A stretch of 64,000 bases of DNA, from positions 1,240,001 to 1,304,000 of the forward strand of contig NZ_JAAOYV010000001.1 of assembly GCF_011759585.1 (NCBI RefSeq), given 5' to 3'. This stretch comes from Frigoribacterium endophyticum. Its GTDB lineage: Bacteria; Actinomycetota; Actinomycetes; Actinomycetales; Microbacteriaceae. The notes below the pieces were generated by a model, which ran no database searches, was not told the DNA's origin, and worked only from the letters and a program-made list of their open reading frames with translations. The position numbers and the translations under genes are program-made. This document shows, piece after piece, positions 20,735 through 28,327 of the stretch; the first letter of the stretch is position 1, and each line of letters begins with the position of its first letter.

Positions 20735-20763
20735 TTGACCTTCGGACCCGAACGGACTTGTAT
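20735..20763 (+). promoter_or_regulatory. Putative promoter of the DeoR regulator gene
   Basis: TTGACC at 20735-20740, a 17-base spacer and TTGTAT at 20758-20763. The -35 is the best in the window; the -10 is fair. It would give a leader of about 95 nt before the ATG at 20864. Confidence 0.5.
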
Positions 20764-20863
20764 GACTCCGCCGGTCACGACCGGCGCGTCCGCGCCCCAC
20801 CGTCGCGACGCCGCCCCGAACCCCCCTCGCGGGCCAGCACGTCCGACAACGGAGTCCCGATCC

Positions 20864-21625
20864 ATGTACGCACCCGAGCGTCACCAGCAGATCCTCGACA
20901 CGGCGCGTCAGCGCGGCCGCGTCGAGGTCGCCGGCCTCGCCCGGGAGCTCTCCGTCACGCCGGAGACCGTGCGTCGCGACCTCACGGCCCTCGAGCGCCG
21001 GGGCGTCCTGCGCCGCGTGCACGGGGGAGCGATCGCCGTCGAGCGGCTCGGCATCGAGCGCCCCGTCGCTGACCGCGTGGGCTCGGCGGCCGTCGAGAAG
21101 GAGCGCATCGCACGGGCCGCCCTCGACGAGCTCCCCGACGGGGGCTCCGTCATCGTCGACGCCGGCACCACCACCGTGCGGTTCGCCGAGCTCCTGCCGG
21201 ACGACCGCGAGCTCACCGTCGTCACGCACTCGCTCGCGGTGGCGAACGCCCTCGCGGGCCGACCGACGATCACGCTCCACCTCCTCGGCGGGCTCGTCCG
21301 GGCCAGGACCCTCGCCGCCGTCGGCGAGTGGACGCTGGCCCAGATCGCCGAGGTCTTCGCCGACGTGGCCTTCATGGGCACGAACGGCATCTCGGCCGAG
21401 CGGGGTCTCACCACGCCGGACATCGCGGAGGCGCGGGTCAAGAAGGCCCTGATGGCCGCGTCCCGGCGCACCGTCGTCCTCGCCGACCACTCCAAGTTCG
21501 GACGCGAGGACTTCGCGAGGGTCGCTCCCCTGAACGAGGTCGACACCGTCGTGACCGACGGCGCGGTCGACGCGGACCTCGCGGACGACGTCGAGCGCTC
21601 CGGCCCCCGCGTGCTGATCGTGTGA
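20864..21625 (+). CDS. DeoR-family transcriptional regulator
   Basis: 253 aa. The N-terminal winged helix-turn-helix is typical: ERHQQILDTARQRGRVEVAGLARELSV region then TPETVRRDLTALERRG and VHGGAI. The C-terminal sugar-phosphate sensor domain (about 75-235) carries the IVDAGTTTVRFAELL and GTNGIS motifs. The ATG at 20864 has GGAG nine bases upstream; a longer frame from 20675 lacks homology and crosses the promoter. Its position in front of the PTS genes suggests a repressor of mannitol-type uptake released by a sugar phosphate. The exact effector cannot be read from sequence. Confidence 0.9.
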   Translation: MYAPERHQQILDTARQRGRVEVAGLARELSVTPETVRRDLTALERRGVLRRVHGGAIAVERLGIERPVADRVGSAAVEKERIARAALDELPDGGSVIVDAGTTTVRFAELLPDDRELTVVTHSLAVANALAGRPTITLHLLGGLVRARTLAAVGEWTLAQIAEVFADVAFMGTNGISAERGLTTPDIAEARVKKALMAASRRTVVLADHSKFGREDFARVAPLNEVDTVVTDGAVDADLADDVERSGPRVLIV

Positions 21626-21660
21626 CGCGCCCCGCGCGTCCCGTCGCCCCGCCCCCTGAC

Positions 21661-21720
21661 TCCCACCCCACCGCACCACCGCACCCTGCAGCACCGCACC
21701 ACCCCACCCGCACCCCCATC
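21661..21720 (+). promoter_or_regulatory. C-rich, G-poor tract with GCACC repeats before the PTS genes
   Basis: I count 39 C and 6 G in these 60 bases, with GCACC recurring several times. It lies between the deoR stop and the EIIC ribosome binding site. Such C>G stretches are the known form of Rho loading (rut) sites; function here is inference. Confidence 0.4.
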
Positions 21721-21757
21721 GACACTCCGCAGTGAGCACGAAGGAGAACTGACAACC

Positions 21758-22957
21758 ATGTCCGAATTCACCCCCACGGTCTCCGGGACCGGCGTCCGAG
21801 CGCGCGTCCAGCGCTTCGGAGGCTTCCTCGCGGGCATGATCATGCCGAACATCGGCGCGTTCATCGCCTGGGGCCTCATCACCGCCCTCTTCATCCAGAC
21901 CGGCTGGACCCCGGTGCCCCAGCTCGGCGGCTTCGGCGAGATGTCCGACGGCACGCCGTGGCCCGGCCTCGTCGGTCCCATCATCAAGTACCTGCTGCCG
22001 ATCCTCATCGCCTACACCGGCGGTCGCATGATCCACGGCCAGCGCGGTGCCGTCATCGGCGCCGTCGGCGTCATGGGCGTCATCGTCGCGACCGACGTGC
22101 CGCAGTTCCTCGGCGCCATGATCGTCGGCCCCCTCGCCGCCTGGCTGCTGAAGCAGTTCGACAAGCTCGTCGACGGCCGCATCAAGTCCGGCTTCGAGAT
22201 GCTCGTCAACAACTTCTCGCTCGGCATCATCGGCGCCGCCGTGGCGGTCGGGGCGTTCTTCGGCCTCGCCCCCGTCACGACCTGGCTGACCGGCGTGTTC
22301 GGCTCCGGCGTCGACTTCCTCGTCGAGCGCGGGCTGCTCCCGCTCGCGTCGATCATCATCGAGCCCGCCAAGATCCTCTTCCTCAACAACGCGATCAACC
22401 AGGGCGTGCTGACCCCCCTCGGCGGCATCGAGTCGCAGGAGACCGGCAAGTCGATCCTCTTCATGCTCGAGTCGAACCCCGGCCCGGGCCTCGGCATCCT
22501 GCTCGCGTTCCTCTTCTTCGGACCGCGCGCCATCCGCCCCTCGGCCCCGGCCGCGATCGTCGTGCACTTCTTCGGCGGCATCCACGAGATCTACTTCCCG
22601 TACGTGCTGATGAAGCCCGTGCTGCTCGTCGCCGCGATCCTGGGCGGCGCCACCGGCATCACGGTCTTCTCGCTCTTCGGCGTCGGCCTGGTCGGCCCCG
22701 CCTCGCCGGGCAGCATCATCGCGTACACGCTCGTCGCCGCCCGAGGGGACATCCTCCCGATCTACCTGGGTATCCTGCTCTCGGCTGCGGTCTCGTTCGT
22801 CGTCTCCGCCTTCCTCATGGGCTTCGGCCGCAAGGAGAACCGCGAGGCGGCCGCCGAGGACGCGGCAGCGCAGGAGCAGGCCCTGGCCGACGCACAGGCG
22901 GCCACCGCCGCCAACAAGGCCACCAGCAAGGGGACGTCGGCACCGACGTCCAACTGA
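21758..22957 (+). CDS. mtlA: PTS mannitol-type transporter subunit EIIC
   Basis: 399-aa membrane permease of the phosphotransferase system, here without fused B and A domains. At least eight hydrophobic segments span residues 15-345. The mannitol-family signature GGIHEIYFPYVLM is clear (His-Glu important for substrate), with ILFLNNAINQGVLTPLG before it. The C-terminal about 50 residues are Ala/Thr-rich and hydrophilic, resembling a cut linker. ATG with AAGGAG upstream. EIIB and EIIA follow, so this is a split mannitol system; no mannitol-1-phosphate dehydrogenase gene is nearby. Substrate is inferred from family. Confidence 0.9.
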   Translation: MSEFTPTVSGTGVRARVQRFGGFLAGMIMPNIGAFIAWGLITALFIQTGWTPVPQLGGFGEMSDGTPWPGLVGPIIKYLLPILIAYTGGRMIHGQRGAVIGAVGVMGVIVATDVPQFLGAMIVGPLAAWLLKQFDKLVDGRIKSGFEMLVNNFSLGIIGAAVAVGAFFGLAPVTTWLTGVFGSGVDFLVERGLLPLASIIIEPAKILFLNNAINQGVLTPLGGIESQETGKSILFMLESNPGPGLGILLAFLFFGPRAIRPSAPAAIVVHFFGGIHEIYFPYVLMKPVLLVAAILGGATGITVFSLFGVGLVGPASPGSIIAYTLVAARGDILPIYLGILLSAAVSFVVSAFLMGFGRKENREAAAEDAAAQEQALADAQAATAANKATSKGTSAPTSN

Positions 22958-22963
22958 CACCGC

Positions 22964-22991
22964 GGGGGGCCGGCCGATCGGCCGGCCCCCC
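22964..22991. promoter_or_regulatory. 28-bp perfect palindrome between EIIC and EIIB genes
   Basis: The arms GGGGGGCCGGCC and GGCCGGCCCCCC flank GATC, giving a 12-bp stem in RNA. It starts 7 bases after the EIIC stop and ends 28 bases before EIIB. No T-run follows, and the downstream genes have good ribosome binding sites. It may be a partial terminator or an mRNA-stability element. Confidence 0.6.
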
Positions 22992-23019
22992 CCGACCCCG
23001 ATGAAACAAGGAGACTGAC

Positions 23020-23328
23020 ATGGCAACCCTCGACGGTTCCTCGATCAAGAAGCTCATCGTCGCGTGCGACGCCGGCATGGGCAGCAGCGTCATGCTCGCC
23101 TCGACGCTGAAGAAGCAGCTCAAGAAGAGCGGCGTCACCGTCGAGCACTCGCCCGTCGCCAGCATCCCGGCCGACGCCGACGTCGTCGTGACCCAGAACA
23201 ACCTCGCCGAGCGCGCCCGCGGCGTCGTGCCGAACGTCCCCGTCGTCCCGTTCCAGCTCTTCATGGGCGACCCGAACGTCGCCAAGATCGTCAAGGCGAT
23301 CCAGGACGGCTCGACGGTCGAGGTCTGA
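23020..23328 (+). CDS. PTS mannitol-type EIIB component
   Basis: 102-aa cytoplasmic phosphotransfer domain. The active cysteine is C16 in VACDAGMGSSVM, a near-perfect mannitol EIIB loop. It receives phosphate from EIIA and gives it to the sugar on EIIC. ATG preceded by AAGGAGACTGAC. It lies in the operon after the palindrome and 2 bases before EIIA. Confidence 0.93.
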   Translation: MATLDGSSIKKLIVACDAGMGSSVMLASTLKKQLKKSGVTVEHSPVASIPADADVVVTQNNLAERARGVVPNVPVVPFQLFMGDPNVAKIVKAIQDGSTVEV

Positions 23329-23330
23329 GC

Positions 23331-23798
23331 GTGAGCGACGAGCAGGCCCCGGCCCTGACGGCCCTCCTCGCGGAGTCGTCGATCCGCCTCGACGAGACCG
23401 CGGCCGACCGTGACGAGGCCATCCGGGCGACCGGTCGGGCCCTCGTCGAGGCCGGAGCCGTCGACGAGAGCTACGTCGACGCGATGTTCCAGCGTGAGCA
23501 GAGCGTCTCGACCTACGTCGGCGAGGGCGTGGCGATCCCGCACGGCACGCTCGCCGGCAAGGACAGCGTGAAGGCCGACGCCCTCGTCGTCCTGCGCTTC
23601 CCGACCCCGGTCGACTGGGACGGCAACGAGGTCAGCGTCGCGGTCGGCATCGCTGCGAAGGGCAACGGCCACATCGCCATCCTCAGCCAGCTGGCGAGCA
23701 TCCTCATGGACCCCGACTCGGCCGCCGCCCTCCGCGGAGCGACGACGTCCGCCGAGGTCTACGAGCTCCTCGCCGCGACCGACGACGACGACGACTGA
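23331..23798 (+). CDS. PTS mannitol/fructose-type EIIA component
   Basis: 155-aa cytoplasmic domain of the mannitol/fructose EIIA superfamily. The phosphorylated histidine is H71 in GVAIPHGT. Residues 1-140 form the domain and the tail is a run of five Asp. The GTG at 23331 lies two bases after the EIIB stop; a longer in-frame ATG at 23064 would lie inside EIIB. It receives phosphate from HPr, encoded next. Confidence 0.92.
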   Translation: MSDEQAPALTALLAESSIRLDETAADRDEAIRATGRALVEAGAVDESYVDAMFQREQSVSTYVGEGVAIPHGTLAGKDSVKADALVVLRFPTPVDWDGNEVSVAVGIAAKGNGHIAILSQLASILMDPDSAAALRGATTSAEVYELLAATDDDDD

Positions 23799-23880
23799 CC
23801 CACGACGCCCCACCCCTGACGGCCCCGGCCGTCCACCCGACCGACGACCCGACCGGCTCGGTCGCGACCAAGGAGAAGAA

Positions 23881-24150
23881 ATGCCCGAACGTACCGTCAC
23901 CATCGCCTCGAGCGTCGGGCTGCACGCCCGCCCCGCCTCGCTCTTCAGCCAGGCCGCCGGCAAGACCGGCGCCAAGGTCACGCTGACGACCTCGGCCGGC
24001 AAGAGCGTCAACGCCGCGAGCATCCTCGGCGTGCTCTCGCTGGGCATCGGCCACGGAGAGCAGGTCACGCTGGCGACCGAGGGCGACAACGCCGACGCCG
24101 CCCTCGAGGAGCTCGCCGCGCTGCTCGAGACGGACCTCGACGCCGAGTAG
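23881..24150 (+). CDS. ptsH: HPr, phosphocarrier protein of the PTS
   Basis: 89 aa. Active histidine H15 in SVGLHARPAS takes phosphate from Enzyme I. A serine (S47, in NAASILGVLSLGI) occupies the regulatory-serine position known from Gram-positive HPr, though actinobacteria usually lack HPr kinase. ATG with AAGGAG upstream. No ptsI (Enzyme I) gene is in the window, so the phosphorelay must use one encoded elsewhere. It is closed by a hairpin, making deoR-to-ptsH the likely transcription unit. Confidence 0.96.
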   Translation: MPERTVTIASSVGLHARPASLFSQAAGKTGAKVTLTTSAGKSVNAASILGVLSLGIGHGEQVTLATEGDNADAALEELAALLETDLDAE

Positions 24151-24162
24151 CGCCACCCGCCC

Positions 24163-24200
24163 CGGAGGGCGTCGACGACCCCGGTCGTCGGCGCCCTCCG
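24163..24200 (+). terminator. Terminator after ptsH
   Basis: Long stem 24163-24179 with 24184-24200, containing one G-T pair, starting 12 bases after the ptsH stop. Confidence 0.75.
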
Positions 24201-24216
24201 TCGTCCCCGGCCTGGC

Positions 24217-24222
24217 TAGGCT
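24217..24222 (+). promoter_or_regulatory. -10 box TAGGCT, predicted leaderless start of the DUF885 gene
   Basis: TAGGCT ends six bases before the ATG at 24229, with no ribosome binding site. Confidence 0.55.
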
Positions 24223-24228
24223 CGGCGC

Positions 24229-25920
24229 ATGACCGTCGAGCCCACGCCCCCCGCCCGCCGCGAGCCCACGCAGGTCGACGCCGTCGCCGAGGGCTGGGTC
24301 GACACGCTGGTCGACCTCGACCCGACCGTGGCGACCTGGATCGGCCGTGAGGGCCGGACGGGCGAGTACGGCGACTACTCGCCCCGGGGCCACGAGCGCC
24401 GCGTGGAGGCGGTCCGCGCGGCCCTCCGCGACCTCGAGGCGGCACCGGCGGTCGACGACGTCGACCTCGTGACGCGCGATGACCTCCGGAGCGAGCTGGA
24501 GCTCGACCTCGAGCAGGCCGAGCAGCGGCTCGAGCTCCGTGACCTGAACGTGATCGCGTCCCCCGCCCAGGGCATCCGTGAGGTCCTCGACCTCATGCCG
24601 ACCGACAGCGCCGAGGAGTGGTCCGACGTGGCCTCGAGGCTCGCCGGGGTCGACCGTGCCGTGGCCCAGTACGTCGAGACGCTCCGGCTCGGAGTGCGGG
24701 AGGGCGTCGTCCCGGCCCGTCGCCAGGTCGAGGCCGTGGCGGAGCAGTGCGCGCGGATCGGCGATCCGGGCGGCTTCTTCTCCGAGCTGACCGCGCGACC
24801 GGTCCTCGCCGACGGGAGCGGCGCCTCCGACGGGCTCGTCCGAGACCTGCAGGAGGGCGCGCGCTCGGCGGGGGCGGCCTACCTCGGCCTGCGGTCGTTC
24901 CTGCTCGACGAGCTGCTGCCCGCCGCGGGCGTCGACGACGCCGTGGGCCGGGACGCCTACGCCCTGCACTCGCGGCGCTTCCTCGGCGCGACGATCGACC
25001 TCGACGAGACCTACGAGTGGGGGCTCGACGAGCTCGCGCGGACGGCCGCCGAGCAGGAGGCGGTGGCCGGGCAGATCGAGCCGGGTGCCTCGGTGGCCCG
25101 GGCCATCGCCGTCCTCGACGAGGACCCCTCGCGGCAGCTCGAGGGCACCGACGCGCTCCAGCAGTGGATGCAGGGCCTCAGCGACCGTGCGGTGGCGGAG
25201 CTGGCGGGCGCCCACTTCGACGTCCCGGAGCCCCTGCGCCGGCTGGAGTGCCGCATCGCGCCGACGAAGGACGGCGGCATCTACTACACGGGTCCGAGCG
25301 ACGACTTCTCCCGACCGGGCCGCATGTGGTGGTCGGTGCCCGAGGGCGTCACGCGGTTCAGCACCTGGCGTGAGACCACCACGGTCTTCCACGAGGGCGT
25401 CCCGGGCCACCACCTCCAGATCGGGCAGGCCGTCTGGGCCCGGGGCACGCTCAACACCTGGCGCCGTCAGCTCGCCGGCACCTCCGGCCACGCCGAGGGC
25501 TGGGCCCTCTACGCGGAGCGGCTGATGGACGAGCTCGGCCATCTCGCCGACCCGGGCGACCGCCTCGGCATGCTCGACGGGCAGCGGATGCGGGCGGCGC
25601 GCGTCGTCATCGACATCGGCGTGCACCTGGGCAAGACCGTCCCGGGCACGACGCAGCGGTGGGACCACGCCCACGCCCTGCGCTTCCTCACCGAGAACGT
25701 CTCGCTCGACGAGTCGTTCGTGAGGTTCGAGGTCGACAGGTACCTCGGCTGGCCCGGGCAGGCGCCCTCGTACAAGGTCGGGCAGCGCATCTGGGAGGAG
25801 CTGCGGGCCGAGCGGACGCGCCGCGCCGGGGGCTCCCTCGACGTCGTCGCCTTCCACCGCGAGGCGCTCCAGCTCGGGGGAGTGGGCCTCGACACGCTCC
25901 GACGCGCCCTCCTGCGCTGA
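24229..25920 (+). CDS. DUF885 family protein (putative metallopeptidase)
   Basis: 563 aa, all-helical DUF885 protein of normal length. The family signature is TTVFHEGVPGHHLQIGQ, with an H-E-x3-H-H arrangement resembling a zinc-peptidase site; SGHAEGWALYAERLMDELG supplies a further conserved Glu. No signal peptide, so probably cytoplasmic. True substrate unknown; some members are described as carboxypeptidase-like. It has its own leaderless -10 box after the ptsH terminator, so it is not part of the PTS operon, though both lie between polA and rpsA. Confidence 0.85.
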   Translation: MTVEPTPPARREPTQVDAVAEGWVDTLVDLDPTVATWIGREGRTGEYGDYSPRGHERRVEAVRAALRDLEAAPAVDDVDLVTRDDLRSELELDLEQAEQRLELRDLNVIASPAQGIREVLDLMPTDSAEEWSDVASRLAGVDRAVAQYVETLRLGVREGVVPARRQVEAVAEQCARIGDPGGFFSELTARPVLADGSGASDGLVRDLQEGARSAGAAYLGLRSFLLDELLPAAGVDDAVGRDAYALHSRRFLGATIDLDETYEWGLDELARTAAEQEAVAGQIEPGASVARAIAVLDEDPSRQLEGTDALQQWMQGLSDRAVAELAGAHFDVPEPLRRLECRIAPTKDGGIYYTGPSDDFSRPGRMWWSVPEGVTRFSTWRETTTVFHEGVPGHHLQIGQAVWARGTLNTWRRQLAGTSGHAEGWALYAERLMDELGHLADPGDRLGMLDGQRMRAARVVIDIGVHLGKTVPGTTQRWDHAHALRFLTENVSLDESFVRFEVDRYLGWPGQAPSYKVGQRIWEELRAERTRRAGGSLDVVAFHREALQLGGVGLDTLRRALLR

Positions 25921-25967
25921 CAGGTGTCGGCCACCCGGGGGAGGCGCGGCGCGCGGGGCCTCGGTCG

Positions 25968-25997
25968 TTGCCGCGTGCCCGGGCACGGAGCTATGAT
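25968..25997 (+). promoter_or_regulatory. Promoter of rpsA
   Basis: TTGCCG (25968-25973), an 18-base spacer and TATGAT (25992-25997), one of the best -10 boxes in the window. It predicts a leader of about 105 nt, which would suit S1 autoregulation; that is inference. Confidence 0.6.
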
Positions 25998-26110
25998 GTG
26001 GAGGCGCTTCCTGCGCCGATCTGTCCGCCCGCCGTGGCCGACTCCCCCCGACGAGACACTCCTCGGGACGACCGCGGCCCGATCCATGCTTTCACTGGAG
26101 CACTAACTAC

Positions 26111-27556
26111 ATGACAACCGTAACGACCAAGGCACCCAAGCAGGTCGCCATCAACGACATCGGATCCGCTGATGACTTCCTGGCCGCGGTCGAGAAGACT
26201 CTGAAGTTCTTCAACGACGGCGACCTCATCGAGGGCACCGTCGTGAAGATCGACCGCGACGAGGTCCTCCTCGACGTCGGCTACAAGACCGAGGGCGTCA
26301 TCCCCTCGCGCGAACTCTCGATCAAGCACGACGTTGACCCCACGGAGGTCGTCGAGGTCGGCGACACCGTCGAGGCCCTCGTCCTCCAGAAGGAGGACAA
26401 GGAAGGCCGTCTGATCCTGTCCAAGAAGCGCGCTCAGTACGAGCGTGCCTGGGGCGACGTCGAGAAGATCAAGGACGCCGACGGCGTCGTCACCGGAACG
26501 GTCATCGAGGTCGTCAAGGGCGGCCTCATCGTCGACATCGGACTCCGGGGCTTCCTCCCCGCGTCGCTCATCGAGCTGCGCCGCGTCCGCGACCTCACGC
26601 CCTACCTGGGCCAGGAGATCGAGGCGAAGATCCTCGAGCTCGACAAGAACCGCAACAACGTGGTCCTGTCGCGCCGTGCCCTCCTCGAGCAGACGCAGTC
26701 CGAGAGCCGCACGACCTTCCTCAACAACCTCCACAAGGGCCAGGTCCGCAAGGGCGTCGTCTCCTCGATCGTCAACTTCGGCGCCTTCGTCGACCTGGGC
26801 GGCGTGGACGGCCTCGTGCACGTCTCCGAGCTCAGCTGGAAGCACATCGAGCACGCCAGCGAGGTCGTCGAGGTCGGTCAGGAAGTCACCGTCGAGATCC
26901 TCGAGGTCGACCTCGACCGTGAGCGCGTGTCGCTCTCGCTCAAGGCGACGCAGGAGGACCCGTGGCAGGTCTTCGCCCGCACGCACGCCATCGGCCAGGT
27001 CGCGCCCGGCAAGGTCACGAAGCTCGTGCCGTTCGGTGCGTTCGTCCGCGTGGCCGACGGCATCGAGGGCCTCGTGCACATCTCCGAGCTGTCGGCGAAG
27101 CACGTCGAGCTGGCCGAGCAGGTCGTCGCCGTCGGCGACGAGGTGTTCGTCAAGGTCATCGACATCGACCTCGACCGCCGTCGCATCTCGCTGAGCCTCA
27201 AGCAGGCCAACGAGGGCGTCGACCCCGAGGGCACCGAGTTCGACCCGGCGCTCTACGGCATGCTCACCGAGTACGACGAGCAGGGCAACTACAAGTACCC
27301 CGAGGGCTTCGACCCGGAGACCAACGAGTGGCGCGAGGGCTTCGAGACCCAGCGCGAGAAGTGGGAGCAGGACTACGCTGCCGCCCAGGCTCGCTGGGAG
27401 GCCCACAAGAAGCAGGTTGCGGCGTCCCTAGCCGAGGAGACCACCTTCGACGTGCCGTCCGGTTCGACGTTCTCGAGCGAGTCGGCCGGCGCCGGCACGC
27501 TCGCCGACGACGAGTCGCTCGCCGCTCTTCGCGAGAAGCTGTCGAACAACAACTAG
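26111..27556 (+). CDS. rpsA: RpsA, 30S ribosomal protein S1
   Basis: 481 aa. Four S1 (OB-fold) RNA-binding domains are visible at about 36-105 (GDLIEGTVVKIDRDEVLLDVG), 121-186 (VVTGTVIEVVKGGLIVDIG), 207-275 (VRKGVVSSIVNFGAFVDLG) and 292-361 (VAPGKVTKLVPFGAFVRVA). The last 120 residues are acidic and low in structure. Four domains is the usual actinobacterial form, against six in Escherichia coli. Codon use is the most biased of the window, as expected for a ribosomal gene. It is followed by a terminator and coaE. Confidence 0.97.
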   Translation: MTTVTTKAPKQVAINDIGSADDFLAAVEKTLKFFNDGDLIEGTVVKIDRDEVLLDVGYKTEGVIPSRELSIKHDVDPTEVVEVGDTVEALVLQKEDKEGRLILSKKRAQYERAWGDVEKIKDADGVVTGTVIEVVKGGLIVDIGLRGFLPASLIELRRVRDLTPYLGQEIEAKILELDKNRNNVVLSRRALLEQTQSESRTTFLNNLHKGQVRKGVVSSIVNFGAFVDLGGVDGLVHVSELSWKHIEHASEVVEVGQEVTVEILEVDLDRERVSLSLKATQEDPWQVFARTHAIGQVAPGKVTKLVPFGAFVRVADGIEGLVHISELSAKHVELAEQVVAVGDEVFVKVIDIDLDRRRISLSLKQANEGVDPEGTEFDPALYGMLTEYDEQGNYKYPEGFDPETNEWREGFETQREKWEQDYAAAQARWEAHKKQVAASLAEETTFDVPSGSTFSSESAGAGTLADDESLAALREKLSNNN

Positions 27557-27591
27557 TGACGCCGCACCTCACGGTGCAGCAGACCTGACCA

Positions 27592-27621
27592 CGAGGCGGT
27601 CCCCGAGAGGGGGCCGCCTCG
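27592..27621 (+). terminator. Terminator after rpsA
   Basis: A 13-bp stem (27592-27604 with 27609-27621, one G-T pair) closed by the GNRA-type loop GAGA. Confidence 0.85.
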
Positions 27622-27654
27622 CGGCGTTCCGGGGCTCGGCGGTGCCTCACCGGG

Positions 27655-27660
27655 TAGCCT
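27655..27660 (+). promoter_or_regulatory. -10 box TAGCCT, predicted leaderless start of coaE
   Basis: TAGCCT ends six bases before the coaE ATG at 27667; no ribosome binding site between. Confidence 0.55.
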
Positions 27661-27666
27661 CGTCGG

Positions 27667-28317
27667 ATGTTCGTCTGTGGGCTGACCGGGGGCATCGCCG
27701 CCGGCAAGAGCGTCGTGTCCCGTCGTCTCGCGGAGCGGGGCGCGGCCGTGGTCGACGCCGACCTCCTCGCCCGCGAGGTGGTGGAGCCCGGCACCCCCGG
27801 CCTCGCCGCGATCGCGGAGAGGTTCGGCAGCGGCGTCCTGGCCGCGGACGGCAGTCTGGACCGTCCGGCCCTCGGTGCCCTGGTGTTCTCCGACCCGGGG
27901 GCCCGCCGCGACCTCGAGGCGATCACCCACCCCGCCGTCCGGGCGCTCTCCCGCCGGCGCATGGCCGAGGCCCTGGCCGGGGACCCCGCCAGGGTCGTGG
28001 TCTACGACGTCCCCCTGCTCGTCGAGACCCGGGGAGCGGGCGAGTTCGACGTCGTCGTCGTGGTCCACGCCCCGGCGGAGGAGCGCATCGCCCGGCTCGT
28101 GCAGCTGCGCGGGATGCCCGAGCAGGAGGCGCGGCGCCGGGTCGCGGCACAGGCAGGCGACGACGAGAGGCTCGCGGTCGCCGACATGGTCGTCGACTCC
28201 TCGGGCTCCCTGGAGCAGACCCTGCAGCAGGCCGACGCCGTCCTCGACCGGCTCCGTTCGCTGTCAGCGGCGAAGGCCGGGGCCGCCCCCGGGCCGTCTG
28301 TCGGTGGCGCCTCGTAG
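27667..28317 (+). CDS. coaE: CoaE, dephospho-CoA kinase
   Basis: Final step of coenzyme A synthesis: phosphorylates the 3'-OH of dephospho-CoA. 216 aa. P-loop [11 protein letters not shown] (residues 5-15), [12 protein letters not shown] (substrate Asp) and [10 protein letters not shown]. It has a short Ala/Gly-rich C-terminal tail, not the GrpB-like UPF0157 domain that some mycobacterial CoaE carry. Its TAG stop is the first half of the uvrB -10 box. Position between rpsA and uvrB is the usual actinobacterial order. Confidence 0.95.
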   Translation: MFVCGLTGGIAAGKSVVSRRLAERGAAVVDADLLAREVVEPGTPGLAAIAERFGSGVLAADGSLDRPALGALVFSDPGARRDLEAITHPAVRALSRRRMAEALAGDPARVVVYDVPLLVETRGAGEFDVVVVVHAPAEERIARLVQLRGMPEQEARRRVAAQAGDDERLAVADMVVDSSGSLEQTLQQADAVLDRLRSLSAAKAGAAPGPSVGGAS

Positions 28318-28320
28318 ACT
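28315..28320 (+). promoter_or_regulatory. -10 box TAGACT overlapping the coaE stop, predicted leaderless start of uvrB
   Basis: TAGACT begins with the coaE stop codon and ends seven bases before the uvrB ATG at 28328. A GGAGG-like run lies only one or two bases before the ATG, too close to be a Shine-Dalgarno. Confidence 0.55.
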
Positions 28321-28327
28321 CGGAGGC

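Noticed and set aside
20540-23026. 828-aa minus-strand frame covering the polA end, deoR and EIIC
   Set aside because: Gly/Arg/Val/Asp-rich shadow; the + strand genes have clear domains and ribosome binding sites.
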